Shown here: positions 25,490 to 37,970 of the stretch, one piece after another
Numbering within the stretch: the first letter of the stretch is position 1
How the letters are laid out: each line of letters begins with the position of its first letter
Source of the DNA: DASXRA01 sp963737425
GTDB taxonomy: Bacteria > Actinomycetota > Actinomycetes > Mycobacteriales > Jatrophihabitantaceae
DNA: 64,000 nt
Direction of reading: 5' to 3'
Assembly: GCA_963737425.1 (NCBI GenBank)
Contig: CAVTSX010000010.1
Location: forward strand, 434,001 to 498,000
Notes under the pieces: generated by a model
Told to the model about the DNA's origin: nothing
What the model saw: the letters and a program-made list of their open reading frames with translations, nothing else
Database searches by the model: none
Translations under genes and position numbers: made by a program

Positions 25490-26115
25490 CCCGCGAGTTT
25501 CTCGCGAGGACATCACTTGAGGTGGCCCCAGAATTGCTAGGCGCGGTTCTAGTGTCCACAGTGGACGGTGCTGAGGTCGCGATACGACTGACCGAGGTCG
25601 AGGCCTACGAGGGTGCCGACGATCCGGCATCACACGCCTACCGCGGCGAGACTCCCCGCAATGCCGTGATGTTCGGACCGGCAGGCCACCTGTATTGCTA
25701 CTTCACCTATGGCATGCATTGGTGCGCGAACGTCGTCTGCGGCGAGGTCGGACGCGCGTCGGCAGTACTGCTCAGGGCCGGCGAGGTGGTTCGAGGCGTC
25801 GAGACCGCGACGAAGCGCAGGCCGGCTTCCCGCGTCGCCCGAGATCTCGCTCGCGGCCCCGCGAGGCTCGCCACCTGCCTGGCCCTCGGCCGCGAAATGA
25901 ACGGCATCGACCTGTGCAGCGCTCAGTCGCCGGTGCACTTCGAGACGCCCGGCAGCCTCGATCAAAAGGCTGTGCGCTGCGGGCCCCGAGTCGGTATCGC
26001 CAGCGCGACAACCCGTCCATGGCGCTTCTGGATCGACGCAGATCCCTCCGTGTCGGTCTTCCGGCCGGGCGGGCGCAAGAAGCTTGCGGCCGAGCGGCAG
26101 ACTGATGTCTCGTGA
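25480..26115 (+). CDS. DNA-3-methyladenine glycosylase, Mpg/AAG type
   Basis: A 211-residue base-excision repair glycosylase of the mammalian AAG family. It shows LTEVEAYEGADDPASHAYRG with the catalytic Glu, RNAVMFGPAGHLYCYFTYGMHWC with the intercalating Tyr region, and the GPARLATCLAL and GPRVGIASATTRPWRFW segments. GTG 25480 lies ten bases inside argH; an in-frame TTG at 25453 is an alternative. The stop overlaps tyrS. In M. tuberculosis an mpg gene also sits just before tyrS. Confidence 0.92.
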   Translation: MAVAREFLARTSLEVAPELLGAVLVSTVDGAEVAIRLTEVEAYEGADDPASHAYRGETPRNAVMFGPAGHLYCYFTYGMHWCANVVCGEVGRASAVLLRAGEVVRGVETATKRRPASRVARDLARGPARLATCLALGREMNGIDLCSAQSPVHFETPGSLDQKAVRCGPRVGIASATTRPWRFWIDADPSVSVFRPGGRKKLAAERQTDVS

Positions 26116-27422
26116 ATGGCGAAGACGAAAGCGGCCTGACCTCCTCGGCCGATGCCGCGCAGATATCGGCCGAATCTCGTTTTGAGCAAGGTCTCGCGCC
26201 TGACTTGCGCGAGGCTTACGACGTTCTGTCATCCGGTGCGGCGCAAATTCTCCCGGCCGACGGCCTGGCCGAGCGCCTGGTCGCCGCGCAGAAGCAGGGG
26301 CGCCCGCTACGCGTCAAACTCGGCATCGACCCGTCCGGCAGCGATCTCACGCTGGGCCATGCCGTGGTGCTCCGCAAACTGCGACAGTTCCAGGACTTCG
26401 GGCATACCGCGGTTCTCGTCGTCGGCGGTTTCACCGGCCAGGTAGGTGATCCGTCAGGTCGTACCGCCACGCGCGTTGCGCAAAGCGTTGAGCAGGTGAT
26501 CGCGAACGCGCAGGGCTATTTCGATCAGCTCATGAGGATCCTCATGAGCGACCGCACCGAGGTCGTCAACAACGCGGACTGGCTCGGCCCCATGCCGGTG
26601 TCGGAGATCCTCGGCTACACCCGACAACTGACCGTCGCCCAGTTGCTTGAACGCGACGATTTCGCACGCCGCTTCGCCGCCAAGCAGCCGATCACGCTGT
26701 CGGAGTTCTTCTACCCGCTACTGCAGGGCATTGACTCCGTCGAGGTCCACGCAGACATCGAACTCGGCGGCACCGACCAGACGTTCAACAATCTCGTCGG
26801 TCGTGAATTGCAGAAGTCGCGCGGGCAGCAGCCCCAGGTCGTCTTGACGGTGCCACTGCTCGTCGGTACCGACGGCGTCGAGAAGATGGGCAAGTCGCTC
26901 GACAACTACATCGCGATCAACGATTCGGCCGACGAGCAGTTCGGCAAGCTGATGAGCATCCCGGACGCCGTCGTGGGTGCATACGCCCGACTGTGCACGA
27001 CCCTGCATCCCCGCGAGGTTGACGAAGTGGAGAAGGCGGTCGCATCAGGGGGCAAGTCCGCGAATATCGCCAAACGACGCGTTGCTCGAGAGATCGTGGC
27101 TCTGTACCACGGCGTCGAGGCTTCGGCCGCGGCCGAAGCCCGCTTCGATGCGATCTTCCGGCGCGGCGAGTTGCCGGCGGATGCGCCGCCGTTCGAGCTG
27201 CCTGCAGGCGATCCGTTGCATTTACCCGCGCTGGTCGTGGCGGCCGGCCTCGCGGCGAGCTCAAGTGCCGCCCGACGGTTGATCGACGACGGTGCCGTAC
27301 GGCTGAACGGCACCGTCGTTGCGCCCAAGCAGTACGACGTCGGGCGCGGCGTTCTGGTCGACGGTGTCCTGACTATCGGCAAGCGCCGAACGGTGCGTTT
27401 CGTCGCCGACCCGTCCGCCTGA
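26112..27422 (+). CDS. tyrS: tyrosyl-tRNA synthetase, TyrZ-like type
   Basis: A 436-residue class I synthetase. HIGH motif: DLTLGHAVVLRKLRQFQD. KMSKS motif: KMGKSLDNYIAI. An S4 RNA-binding domain occupies the last 65 residues. The LGIDPSG...RKLRQFQDFGH style with VGDPSGRTATR is that of the TyrZ branch rather than the DPTAPSLHxGH type I recall for mycobacterial TyrS. GTG 26112 overlaps the glycosylase stop. The first 40 residues are a variable extension. It is the only tyrosyl synthetase in this window. Confidence 0.93.
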   Translation: MNGEDESGLTSSADAAQISAESRFEQGLAPDLREAYDVLSSGAAQILPADGLAERLVAAQKQGRPLRVKLGIDPSGSDLTLGHAVVLRKLRQFQDFGHTAVLVVGGFTGQVGDPSGRTATRVAQSVEQVIANAQGYFDQLMRILMSDRTEVVNNADWLGPMPVSEILGYTRQLTVAQLLERDDFARRFAAKQPITLSEFFYPLLQGIDSVEVHADIELGGTDQTFNNLVGRELQKSRGQQPQVVLTVPLLVGTDGVEKMGKSLDNYIAINDSADEQFGKLMSIPDAVVGAYARLCTTLHPREVDEVEKAVASGGKSANIAKRRVAREIVALYHGVEASAAAEARFDAIFRRGELPADAPPFELPAGDPLHLPALVVAAGLAASSSAARRLIDDGAVRLNGTVVAPKQYDVGRGVLVDGVLTIGKRRTVRFVADPSA

Positions 27423-27454
27423 CCCGGCCGCCCATCGCCGCTATTGGCGCATGA

Positions 27455-27479
27455 TTCGTGCCGTTTTGTAGGGCACGAA
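27455..27479 (+). terminator. hairpin after tyrS
   Basis: TTCGTGCC (27455-27462) pairs with GGCACGAA (27472-27479) across a nine-base loop, 33 bases after the tyrS stop. No U-run follows. It ends just before the first predicted rRNA promoter and probably terminates tyrS transcripts. Confidence 0.5.
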
Positions 27480-27498
27480 CGGGCGGGGGGACCCCGAT

Positions 27499-27527
27499 TT
27501 GGACAGGCCCGAGACAGGTGCTAATGT
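27499..27527 (+). promoter_or_regulatory. rrn promoter P1 (predicted)
   Basis: TTGGAC at 27499-27504, a 17-base spacer, and TAATGT at 27522-27527 match a vegetative sigma promoter about 410 bases before 16S rRNA. Confidence 0.6.
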
Positions 27528-27644
27528 TCTCCTTGTTCGGCGAACGGAGCCGCAAGCCGGGGCCGGCCGAACATCCCCCAAGCTCGAGCGACGCGGTTCT
27601 TCGCGCCCGCCGACCAAGCGGGAAGCGGGCGGTGCAGGTCAGGT

Positions 27645-27673
27645 TTGACCGGGCGAAACCGACCGAGTAGAGT
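27645..27673 (+). promoter_or_regulatory. rrn promoter P2 (predicted, strong)
   Basis: TTGACC at 27645-27650, exactly 17 bases, then TAGAGT at 27668-27673. This is close to the best actinobacterial housekeeping promoter sequence. Transcription would start near 27680, giving a 16S leader of about 255 nt. Confidence 0.75.
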
Positions 27674-27728
27674 TTCACGGGTTGCCCCGAAGCGGTCCGA
27701 AAGGGCCGGGACGGTGTGCGTCCGCTCC

Positions 27729-27914
27729 TTGAGAACTCAACAGTGTGCCGAAAGTTAGTGCCATAAGTAATACCTCGTCGTATTCAACTTACAGTTGAAT
27801 ACACGATTCCTTTGGTACAGCGAGCAAATGTAAGAACCAGCTCGTATGACCAGCGATCAGTGCCGCAATTAGCGGTAACTTTCTTAGGTCGACAATCTGG
27901 AATTGGTGAATTCC
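27729..27914 (+). promoter_or_regulatory. 16S leader: antitermination/processing elements
   Basis: TTGAGAACTC at 27729-27738 recurs before 23S at 29808 and resembles the boxA-like elements of actinobacterial rRNA leaders. ACTCAACAGTGTGCC (27735-27749) is perfectly complementary to 29632-29646 behind 16S, making the RNase III processing stem. Local hairpins are TATTCAACT-tac-AGTTGAATA (27781-27801) and GGAATT-ggtg-AATTCC (27899-27914). Confidence 0.7.
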
Positions 27915-27936
27915 AATTTCAGCTGTCATATATACC

Positions 27937-32962
<5,026 letters not shown>

Positions 32963-33075
32963 CAAACACAAACTTCCGTTGACCTTCGGGTTACGGTTGC
33001 GTCGCGTCCACTGTGCGGTTCCCGAGGTGCGGTCCATCGCTTGAATGTGCGATGTGGACCTGACATCTCCATAGC

Positions 33076-33194
33076 GTTTCGGCGACCATAGCGAGAGGGA
33101 AACGCCCGGTCCCATCCCGAACCCGGAAGCTAAGCCTCTCAGCGCCGATGGTACTGCGCGGGCCACTGCGTGGGAGAGTAGGACGTCGCCGGAC
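33076..33194 (+). rRNA. rrf: 5S ribosomal RNA
   Basis: About 119 nt. GTTTCGGCGACCATAGC at the 5' end pairs with GGACGTCGCCGGAC at the 3' end. The conserved CCCGAACCCGGAAGCTAAGCC and GCGCCGATGGTACTGC segments lie between. It is 113 bases after 23S. Exact ends are estimated. Confidence 0.93.
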
Positions 33195-33204
33195 ACAACG
33201 TTGC

Positions 33205-33246
33205 AACGAGGGTCGTTCGGTTCGCCGAACGGCCCTCGTTCTTTTT
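33205..33246 (+). terminator. rho-independent terminator of the rRNA operon
   Basis: AACGAGGGTCGTTCGG and CCGAACGGCCCTCGTT form a 16-bp stem (one bulge/mismatch) around a TTCG tetraloop, followed by CTTTTT. It is the strongest terminator in the window. The next gene starts only about 20 bases later. Confidence 0.92.
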
Positions 33247-33266
33247 CAGAGCGGGACTGATCGACA

Positions 33267-34385
33267 ATGACTAGAGCTCGTGGCGGTTCTGAGGGCCGAC
33301 GGGCGGGCAGCAGCGCTGGCGGGTTTCAGCGCGGAGGCAGCTCCGGCGCGACCCGTCGCCAAGCTACCGGTACAGGCAGGCGTAGCGACGGCGGAGACGC
33401 CGCCGGCGCACATCAGAGCCGGCGCACGGCGCGTCAGGACGGCAGTACGGGCGAGCGCGGTCGCAGCAAGGCCACCGCGGAGCCGGGCCACGGCACGCAA
33501 CGCCGGGTCGGATCGGCTGATGCGTCTGGCCAGGCTATGCGTCGTGCTCAGGGCAGAGACCGGGGTGCATCGACGCGGGCAAGCGAGGGACCTCGATCCG
33601 GGCAACAGCCCGGTGGGGGCCAGCCGCGCGCCCGAGGGCGCCGTGGTGAGGGCGAGCGCCGGCCGCCTACCTCGGCCGGACGCTCACAGTCCGACGCTGG
33701 AACCCGCGATCATGGACCTCGGGCCGTCGAGGTGCCAATTCCTGAGGACGCAGACCCACGCTTGCTTGATGCTTCCGTTCGAGCGGAGTTGAAGACCCTG
33801 AGCAAGCCGAACGCTCAGGCTGTCGCCGGCCACCTGGTCGCAGCAGGTCGACTGCTTGATGCCGATCCTGTGCGGGCGTTGGAACATGCCCGAGCCGCGC
33901 GGGGTCGGGCTGCCCGCATCGCGGCGGTTCGTGAGGCGGCGGGCATCGCTGCCTACCACGCGGGCGAATGGGCGGAGGCGCTGAGTGAGCTTCGCACGGC
34001 GCGGCGCATCTCCGGAGATCCGCGCGATCTGGCGATGATCGGTGACTGCGAACGTGCGCTCGGCAGGCCGGAGCAGGCGGTACGGATGCTCAATGACCCC
34101 GACGCGAGACGGCTGGACGCTGCGACGTTCGCCGAGTTGCTGATTGTCGTCGCTGGTGCGAGGCGTGATCTCGGGCAGGTCGATGCCGCGCTGACCGTGC
34201 TCGCGCGTGGCGGGCTAGATCGTGGCAAGCCGAGGCCGGGTGCCATGCGTCTCTGGTATGCCTATGCGGACGCGCTCGTGGCTGCCGGTCGAGACGAAGA
34301 GGCCGCGCAATGGTTCGCGGCGTCTGCGGCGCTCGATGTAGTGGGCGAGACCGACGCGGCCGAAAGAGCGGCGGATTTGCTGTAA
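33267..34385 (+). CDS. TPR-like protein with long Arg/Gly-rich N-terminus
   Basis: A 372-residue protein in two parts. Residues 1 to about 155 are low-complexity, rich in Arg, Gly, Ser and Gln, and probably disordered and nucleic-acid-binding. The rest starts near VPIPEDADPRLLDASVRAEL and is a helical repeat of TPR type, with GIAAYHAGEWAEALSELRTARRISGD and DYxxAL-like units. From memory, actinobacteria carry a similar TPR gene before the HAD phosphatase/tlyA cluster. ATG 33267 lies 20 bases beyond the rRNA terminator with no clear promoter or Shine-Dalgarno, so the true start may be downstream or expression may come from read-through. Function unknown. Confidence 0.7.
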   Translation: MTRARGGSEGRRAGSSAGGFQRGGSSGATRRQATGTGRRSDGGDAAGAHQSRRTARQDGSTGERGRSKATAEPGHGTQRRVGSADASGQAMRRAQGRDRGASTRASEGPRSGQQPGGGQPRARGRRGEGERRPPTSAGRSQSDAGTRDHGPRAVEVPIPEDADPRLLDASVRAELKTLSKPNAQAVAGHLVAAGRLLDADPVRALEHARAARGRAARIAAVREAAGIAAYHAGEWAEALSELRTARRISGDPRDLAMIGDCERALGRPEQAVRMLNDPDARRLDAATFAELLIVVAGARRDLGQVDAALTVLARGGLDRGKPRPGAMRLWYAYADALVAAGRDEEAAQWFAASAALDVVGETDAAERAADLL

Positions 34386-34412
34386 GCCGCTCCGCACGGT
34401 GCACGTGGCTTC

Positions 34413-34440
34413 TTATCCACAGGTATCTTCGGTATCCACA
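34413..34440 (+). promoter_or_regulatory. two DnaA-box-like sequences in direct orientation
   Basis: TTATCCACA at 34413-34421 is a perfect match to the strict DnaA box. GTATCCACA at 34432-34440 differs at one base. They have the same orientation, with start points 19 bp apart, in the 106-bp gap before the SSB-like gene. No AT-rich unwinding element or further box was noticed nearby, so an origin is not claimed. Confidence 0.55.
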
Positions 34441-34491
34441 AATCGTGATGAGCCCTTGGGCCGGCCGAATGATCCGACGACGATATGAGCT

Positions 34492-34848
34492 ATGGCCGAC
34501 AGTAAACCCAAGAGGGTCGACAATGAAGTATTCCTGCGCGGCGTGCTCGCTGATGCGCCGCGCATTCGCACGCTGCCCAGCGGCGATGAGCTGTGCTCGT
34601 TCCGGATCACGGTTCGCCGTCCGCAAGGCAGCTTCGGACGTACGCGGGTAGACAGCATCGACTGCGCCACCACACGCGCCGCTCCGCGTAAGGCGGCGCT
34701 GCGGTGTTCGCCGGGCGAGATACTCGAGGTCACGGGCAGCCTGCATCGGCGATTCTGGCGGGCGGAAGGCGGCACTGCCTCGAGTCGCTACGAGGTCGAC
34801 GTGGTCAGCGCGCGGAAGGGAAGGGGGAGTCCGACACCGAATTCGTAG
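34492..34848 (+). CDS. single-stranded-DNA-binding (OB-fold) protein, SSB-like
   Basis: A 118-residue protein with a single OB fold of the SSB family. VFLRGVLADAPRIRTLPSGDELCSFRITVRR corresponds to strands 1-3, and GEILEVTGSLHRRFWR to strand 4. It lacks the long Gly/Pro linker and acidic C-terminal tip (DDDIPF type) that recruits repair partners in main SSB proteins. It is therefore a short secondary SSB, perhaps for competence, repair or plasmid-like roles. Its upstream gap has two DnaA-box sequences. Confidence 0.75.
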   Translation: MADSKPKRVDNEVFLRGVLADAPRIRTLPSGDELCSFRITVRRPQGSFGRTRVDSIDCATTRAAPRKAALRCSPGEILEVTGSLHRRFWRAEGGTASSRYEVDVVSARKGRGSPTPNS

Positions 34849-34946
34849 ATGCCAGCCGTCCGCGTGTTCGTTAGGGCACGCTCGTTCGGTTGCATTTATC
34901 AGGTACCGCAGGCAGCGCGGGTTGGCCGGTGCAGCCCTGCGCCTTG

Positions 34947-36233
34947 TCAGTACTGGTCGGCGAAGCGGCGCATGACCAGGCCCGAGGCCGGCTTCGGGGT
35001 GAAGAGCGTCGACTTTCTCGGCATGCGCGCACCTGCCGCTGCGACAGCCGCCACCGCTTCGACCGGCGTCGGGCGGAGCAGGACTGCGGTTCCGTGGCTA
35101 CGGCGAGCTTCGGCAACGGCTTCGTCGATGCTGTGCGCGAAACCAACGGCGTCGGCACTGTCTGAGAGGTGCCAGACTCGTCCGACAAGTGCGCGGTGAA
35201 GCAGCGTCACATCCAGGTCGGCCAGCGCAGCGGGCTCGTCGGGGCCTAGCAAGTCAGCCGTGAGGTCCGCGGTCGGCTTGCTCACCAGCCAGGTGGATTC
35301 CCCGTCGGTCAGCACTGCTGCGAATCCATCGATGCCCGACGCAGCCGCTAGGGCGTCGACGGGCGCTTCGGCCTGGCGAACATCACATGCACGCCCTGCC
35401 TGATCCACAGCAGTGGCTAGTGGAACGTCGACGAGGACGCGGTGAATGGCGTGTACCTGTGGACCGTAGCTTGACGAGTCGACGAGCAGTGCAAGGCCGC
35501 GGTCCCACGGGCCGGCGCCGCGTTCAGCATGAAGGTCACGCTGCAGTTGCCGGTAGGTGGCGTATCGATGGTGGCCGTCGGCGATCAGGGCGCGTCGATC
35601 GGCCAGATCGGCCTCGACCGCCGCGTGATCGGCTGGATCGGTGATGGCCCAGAGACGGTGCGAGGTTCCGTCGGGCGTCCTAGCCGAGGCGATGGTGTCC
35701 GCATCCTGCACGCTGCTGATCAACTTCGATGCTGGTCCGCCTCCGTCATAGACCAGGTAGATCGGCTCCAGGTTCGCTTCGGTGGCTGCCATCAGAGCGA
35801 GACGGTCGGCCACCGGGCCGGCCATCGTGTTCTCGTGCGGCAGAATCACGCCGTCGGCTGGATCACGCAGTTCGACAGCACCGAGCAGGCCACGGGTCAG
35901 CGCGCCGTCGTCACTGTGCATCTCATAGACATAAATCGCTGGGTCGGCATCGCTGGCAAACAGGCCGTCGGCCACGGAAGCCTGCAGGCGCTGCGCCGCG
36001 AGCGCATACGGGTCTGCACCCTCAGCACGGGGCAGGATGAGCGCCACGGCGTTGTCGGCATCGCGTTCGAGCAACGCCGCCCGCTGCGCCTCGTCGATGA
36101 CGTCGTACGGCGGGCAGAGCAGTCGCCCCAGACGTTCGCTGCCCACTGCGGGCCGTAATGCCCGAAATGGCTCGAGTGAAAGGCCGGCGTTGACGGCGTT
36201 GACGGCGTTGACACGGGAAGAATCCGGGCTCAC
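34947..36233 (-). CDS. DUF1015 family protein
   Basis: A 428-residue soluble protein of the DUF1015 family. Typical segments are LLCPPYDVIDEAQR near the N-terminus, YVYEMHSDDGALTRGLLGAVEL, HENTMAGPVADRLALM, ALIADGHHRYATYRQL and, late, ADQ-rich repeats of the family core. It is annotated in other genomes only as conserved or putative kinase-like; I give no function. The N-terminus carries a short VNAVNAVNA repeat. It is divergent from the HAD phosphatase gene, from which 79 bases separate it. Confidence 0.8.
   Translation of the reverse strand: MSPDSSRVNAVNAVNAGLSLEPFRALRPAVGSERLGRLLCPPYDVIDEAQRAALLERDADNAVALILPRAEGADPYALAAQRLQASVADGLFASDADPAIYVYEMHSDDGALTRGLLGAVELRDPADGVILPHENTMAGPVADRLALMAATEANLEPIYLVYDGGGPASKLISSVQDADTIASARTPDGTSHRLWAITDPADHAAVEADLADRRALIADGHHRYATYRQLQRDLHAERGAGPWDRGLALLVDSSSYGPQVHAIHRVLVDVPLATAVDQAGRACDVRQAEAPVDALAAASGIDGFAAVLTDGESTWLVSKPTADLTADLLGPDEPAALADLDVTLLHRALVGRVWHLSDSADAVGFAHSIDEAVAEARRSHGTAVLLRPTPVEAVAAVAAAGARMPRKSTLFTPKPASGLVMRRFADQY
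36185..36211. repeat. triplicated 9-bp tandem repeat in the DUF1015 gene start
   Basis: GTTGACGGC is repeated three times in a row on the plus strand (the third copy ends GTTGACACG). On the minus strand it encodes the VNA repeat at residues about 8-16 of the DUF1015 protein. It is a slippage-prone in-frame repeat. Confidence 0.6.
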
Positions 36234-36312
36234 GGCACCGGATGGTACGCAGCCACCTCGACCCGGCTACGGTCGCTATGTCCAACGACACGAAAGGGGC
36301 GAACACCGGCCG

Positions 36313-37353
36313 ATGTCTGCCGCATCCCTGCGCGGCTCCGCGAAGCCACTCGCCGTCGAGTACGACGTCGCCCTGCTTGACCTGGACGGTGTCGTGTACG
36401 TCGGCCCCGAAGAGGTTCCCGGAGCCGCTGATGCACTCGCGCAAGCGCGCAGCCGCGGTATGCGACTGGCTTTCGTCACCAACAACGCCGCACGACCACC
36501 CTCGGCGGTGGCCGAGCATCTGACCAAGCTCGGCATTCCTACCGATCCCGGCGAGGTCATCACGTCGGCCCAGGCGGCCGCCCACTACCTCGCCGAACGG
36601 TTGCCACCGGCGTCACGGGTCCTCGTGGTCGGCACCACCGGCCTGTACGAGGCCCTGTCCGAACGGGGCCTGGTGGGTGTCTCCAGTGCCGAGGACGGGC
36701 CCGCTGCGGTCGTGCAGGGCTATTCACCCGACACCAACTGGCGGATGCTCGCCGAAGGCGCCGTCGCCATCCGCCGAGGCGTTCCCTGGGTCGCGACGAA
36801 CCTCGACGCCACCGTGCCATCGCCGCGTGGACCGTTGCCGGGCAACGGCTCCCTGGTGGCCGCCCTGCAGCACGCAACCGGGCAGACGCCCGTTACCACC
36901 GGCAAGCCCGACCCGACAATGCACCGCGAAACGGTGGAGCGTTCCGGGGCGCGGCAGCCGCTCATCGTCGGGGACCGACTCGATACCGACATCGAAGGCG
37001 CCAACGCCGTTGGCTGTCCCAGCATGCTCGTCCTGAGCGGGGTGACCTCTGCCCGCGAGCTGCTCGCTGCAGCGCCGAAGGCTAGGCCCGACTATGTCGC
37101 ACTCGACCTGTTCGGCCTACTCCGCGTGCATCCTGACGTCGCGGTTGGCGCGGCCGTGGTGCGATGTGCCGGCTGGTCGGCCACCTGGGACGCGCAGTGC
37201 GTCACTCTTGCGAGGACGGCGCAGGATGCCGGAGACGACCATCTCGATCCGCTGCGGGCCCTGTGCGTCGCCGGATGGCACGCGGGCCTGGACCGTGTTG
37301 CGGCCGCCGACGCGGCGGCATCGGCGGCGCTGAGTGCGCTCGGACTGGATTGA
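36313..37353 (+). CDS. HAD-superfamily sugar/glycerol phosphatase, NagD type
   Basis: A 346-residue phosphatase. Motif I is DLDGVVYVG (nucleophile and acid/base Asp), motif II FVTNNA, motif III lysine in TTGKPDPTMH, and motif IV GDRLDTDIEGA, with the C2-type cap of the NagD subfamily between II and III. A C-terminal extension of about 80 residues (from about 265) is Ala-rich and unlike NagD itself. The homologue Rv1692 in M. tuberculosis is a glycerol-3-phosphate phosphatase, so that activity is likely. ATG 36313 is the first in-frame start that keeps the domain intact. Confidence 0.85.
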   Translation: MSAASLRGSAKPLAVEYDVALLDLDGVVYVGPEEVPGAADALAQARSRGMRLAFVTNNAARPPSAVAEHLTKLGIPTDPGEVITSAQAAAHYLAERLPPASRVLVVGTTGLYEALSERGLVGVSSAEDGPAAVVQGYSPDTNWRMLAEGAVAIRRGVPWVATNLDATVPSPRGPLPGNGSLVAALQHATGQTPVTTGKPDPTMHRETVERSGARQPLIVGDRLDTDIEGANAVGCPSMLVLSGVTSARELLAAAPKARPDYVALDLFGLLRVHPDVAVGAAVVRCAGWSATWDAQCVTLARTAQDAGDDHLDPLRALCVAGWHAGLDRVAAADAAASAALSALGLD

Positions 37354-37354
37354 G

Positions 37355-37693
37355 CTAGAACCACGACCGGAGCTTGAGCAGGTCGAACACATTCGCGTCC
37401 ACTCGAACCTTGCCGGTGGCCCAGGCTGTGGCGAAATTGAGGTTGCCCGCTGTGAGTTCGATGAGGTCGTCGCTGCGCATCGTGAGCCGTATCTGGGCAT
37501 CCGCGCGCTCGACCTGGCGAATGTCGTGCAAGCCGCCGTCACGCAACTCGCCGGCGAAGATGACGTCGAGGTCACGCAACTTGCAGGTGAGCGATCGGTC
37601 GAGCACGGCCTTTTGCCGCTTATCGCCATCGGCCCCCGCGAGCATCTCGGCGAGATCGTGGAATGCACGCTCACACTCTTCGATCGTCGCCAT
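37355..37693 (-). CDS. SCP2 sterol-transfer-domain-like protein
   Basis: A 112-residue single-domain protein beginning MATIEECERAFHDLAEMLAG, with GAAAGGA before its ATG. The pattern RSLTCKLRDLDVIFAGELRDGGL, IRLTMRSDDLIELTAG, TGKVRVDANVFDLLKLRSWF is that of SCP2/alkyl-sulfatase C-terminal folds, which bind lipids in a hydrophobic tunnel. It is convergent with the HAD gene (stops one base apart) and divergent from the 58-residue gene. The ligand is unknown. A much longer open frame on this strand (to about 40003) is an artefact of base composition. Confidence 0.75.
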   Translation of the reverse strand: MATIEECERAFHDLAEMLAGADGDKRQKAVLDRSLTCKLRDLDVIFAGELRDGGLHDIRQVERADAQIRLTMRSDDLIELTAGNLNFATAWATGKVRVDANVFDLLKLRSWF

Positions 37694-37789
37694 GTGCGTC
37701 CTTTCACGCGTGTCGCGGCTAGCCACCCGCGACCGAATTCGACCTTGCGACGGTACCGTCGGGGATGCCACCACGAAGGAGGCCCACCC

Positions 37790-37966
37790 GTGTCGTCCGA
37801 GGAAGAGCCGATGCCCGTGCCAGCTGAGGAGCGTGTGCGCCGCCAGGTAGCTGCGCTCGACGGCATCGACGAGCGTCCGCTGGCCGAGCACGCTGAGCGC
37901 TACGACCAGGTGCATGCACAGTTGCAGGCGGCGCTCACCGGAATCGACGGCGGGGCAGGAGGCTGA
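37790..37966 (+). CDS. conserved 58-residue protein of the tlyA-nadK-recN cluster
   Basis: A small acidic, all-helical-looking protein: VSSEEEPMPVPAEERVRRQV then a LAEHAERYDQVHAQLQAALTG helix. GTG 37790 has AAGGAGG eight bases upstream, which decides the start over ATG 37811. M. tuberculosis has a conserved gene of the same length (Rv1693) at the same place before tlyA. Function unknown; it ends four bases before the tlyA start. Confidence 0.7.
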   Translation: MSSEEEPMPVPAEERVRRQVAALDGIDERPLAEHAERYDQVHAQLQAALTGIDGGAGG

Positions 37967-37970
37967 GCGT

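Noticed and set aside
25554..25566. GTCCACAGTGGAC palindrome, similar to GTCCACTGTGGAC near 48321
   Set aside because: Both encode STVDG in unrelated proteins; codon choice explains the likeness. Not a credible operator or segregation site.
34380..34500. Possible replication origin around the two DnaA boxes
   Set aside because: Only two boxes, no AT-rich unwinding region, and no dnaA/dnaN/gyrB genes nearby.
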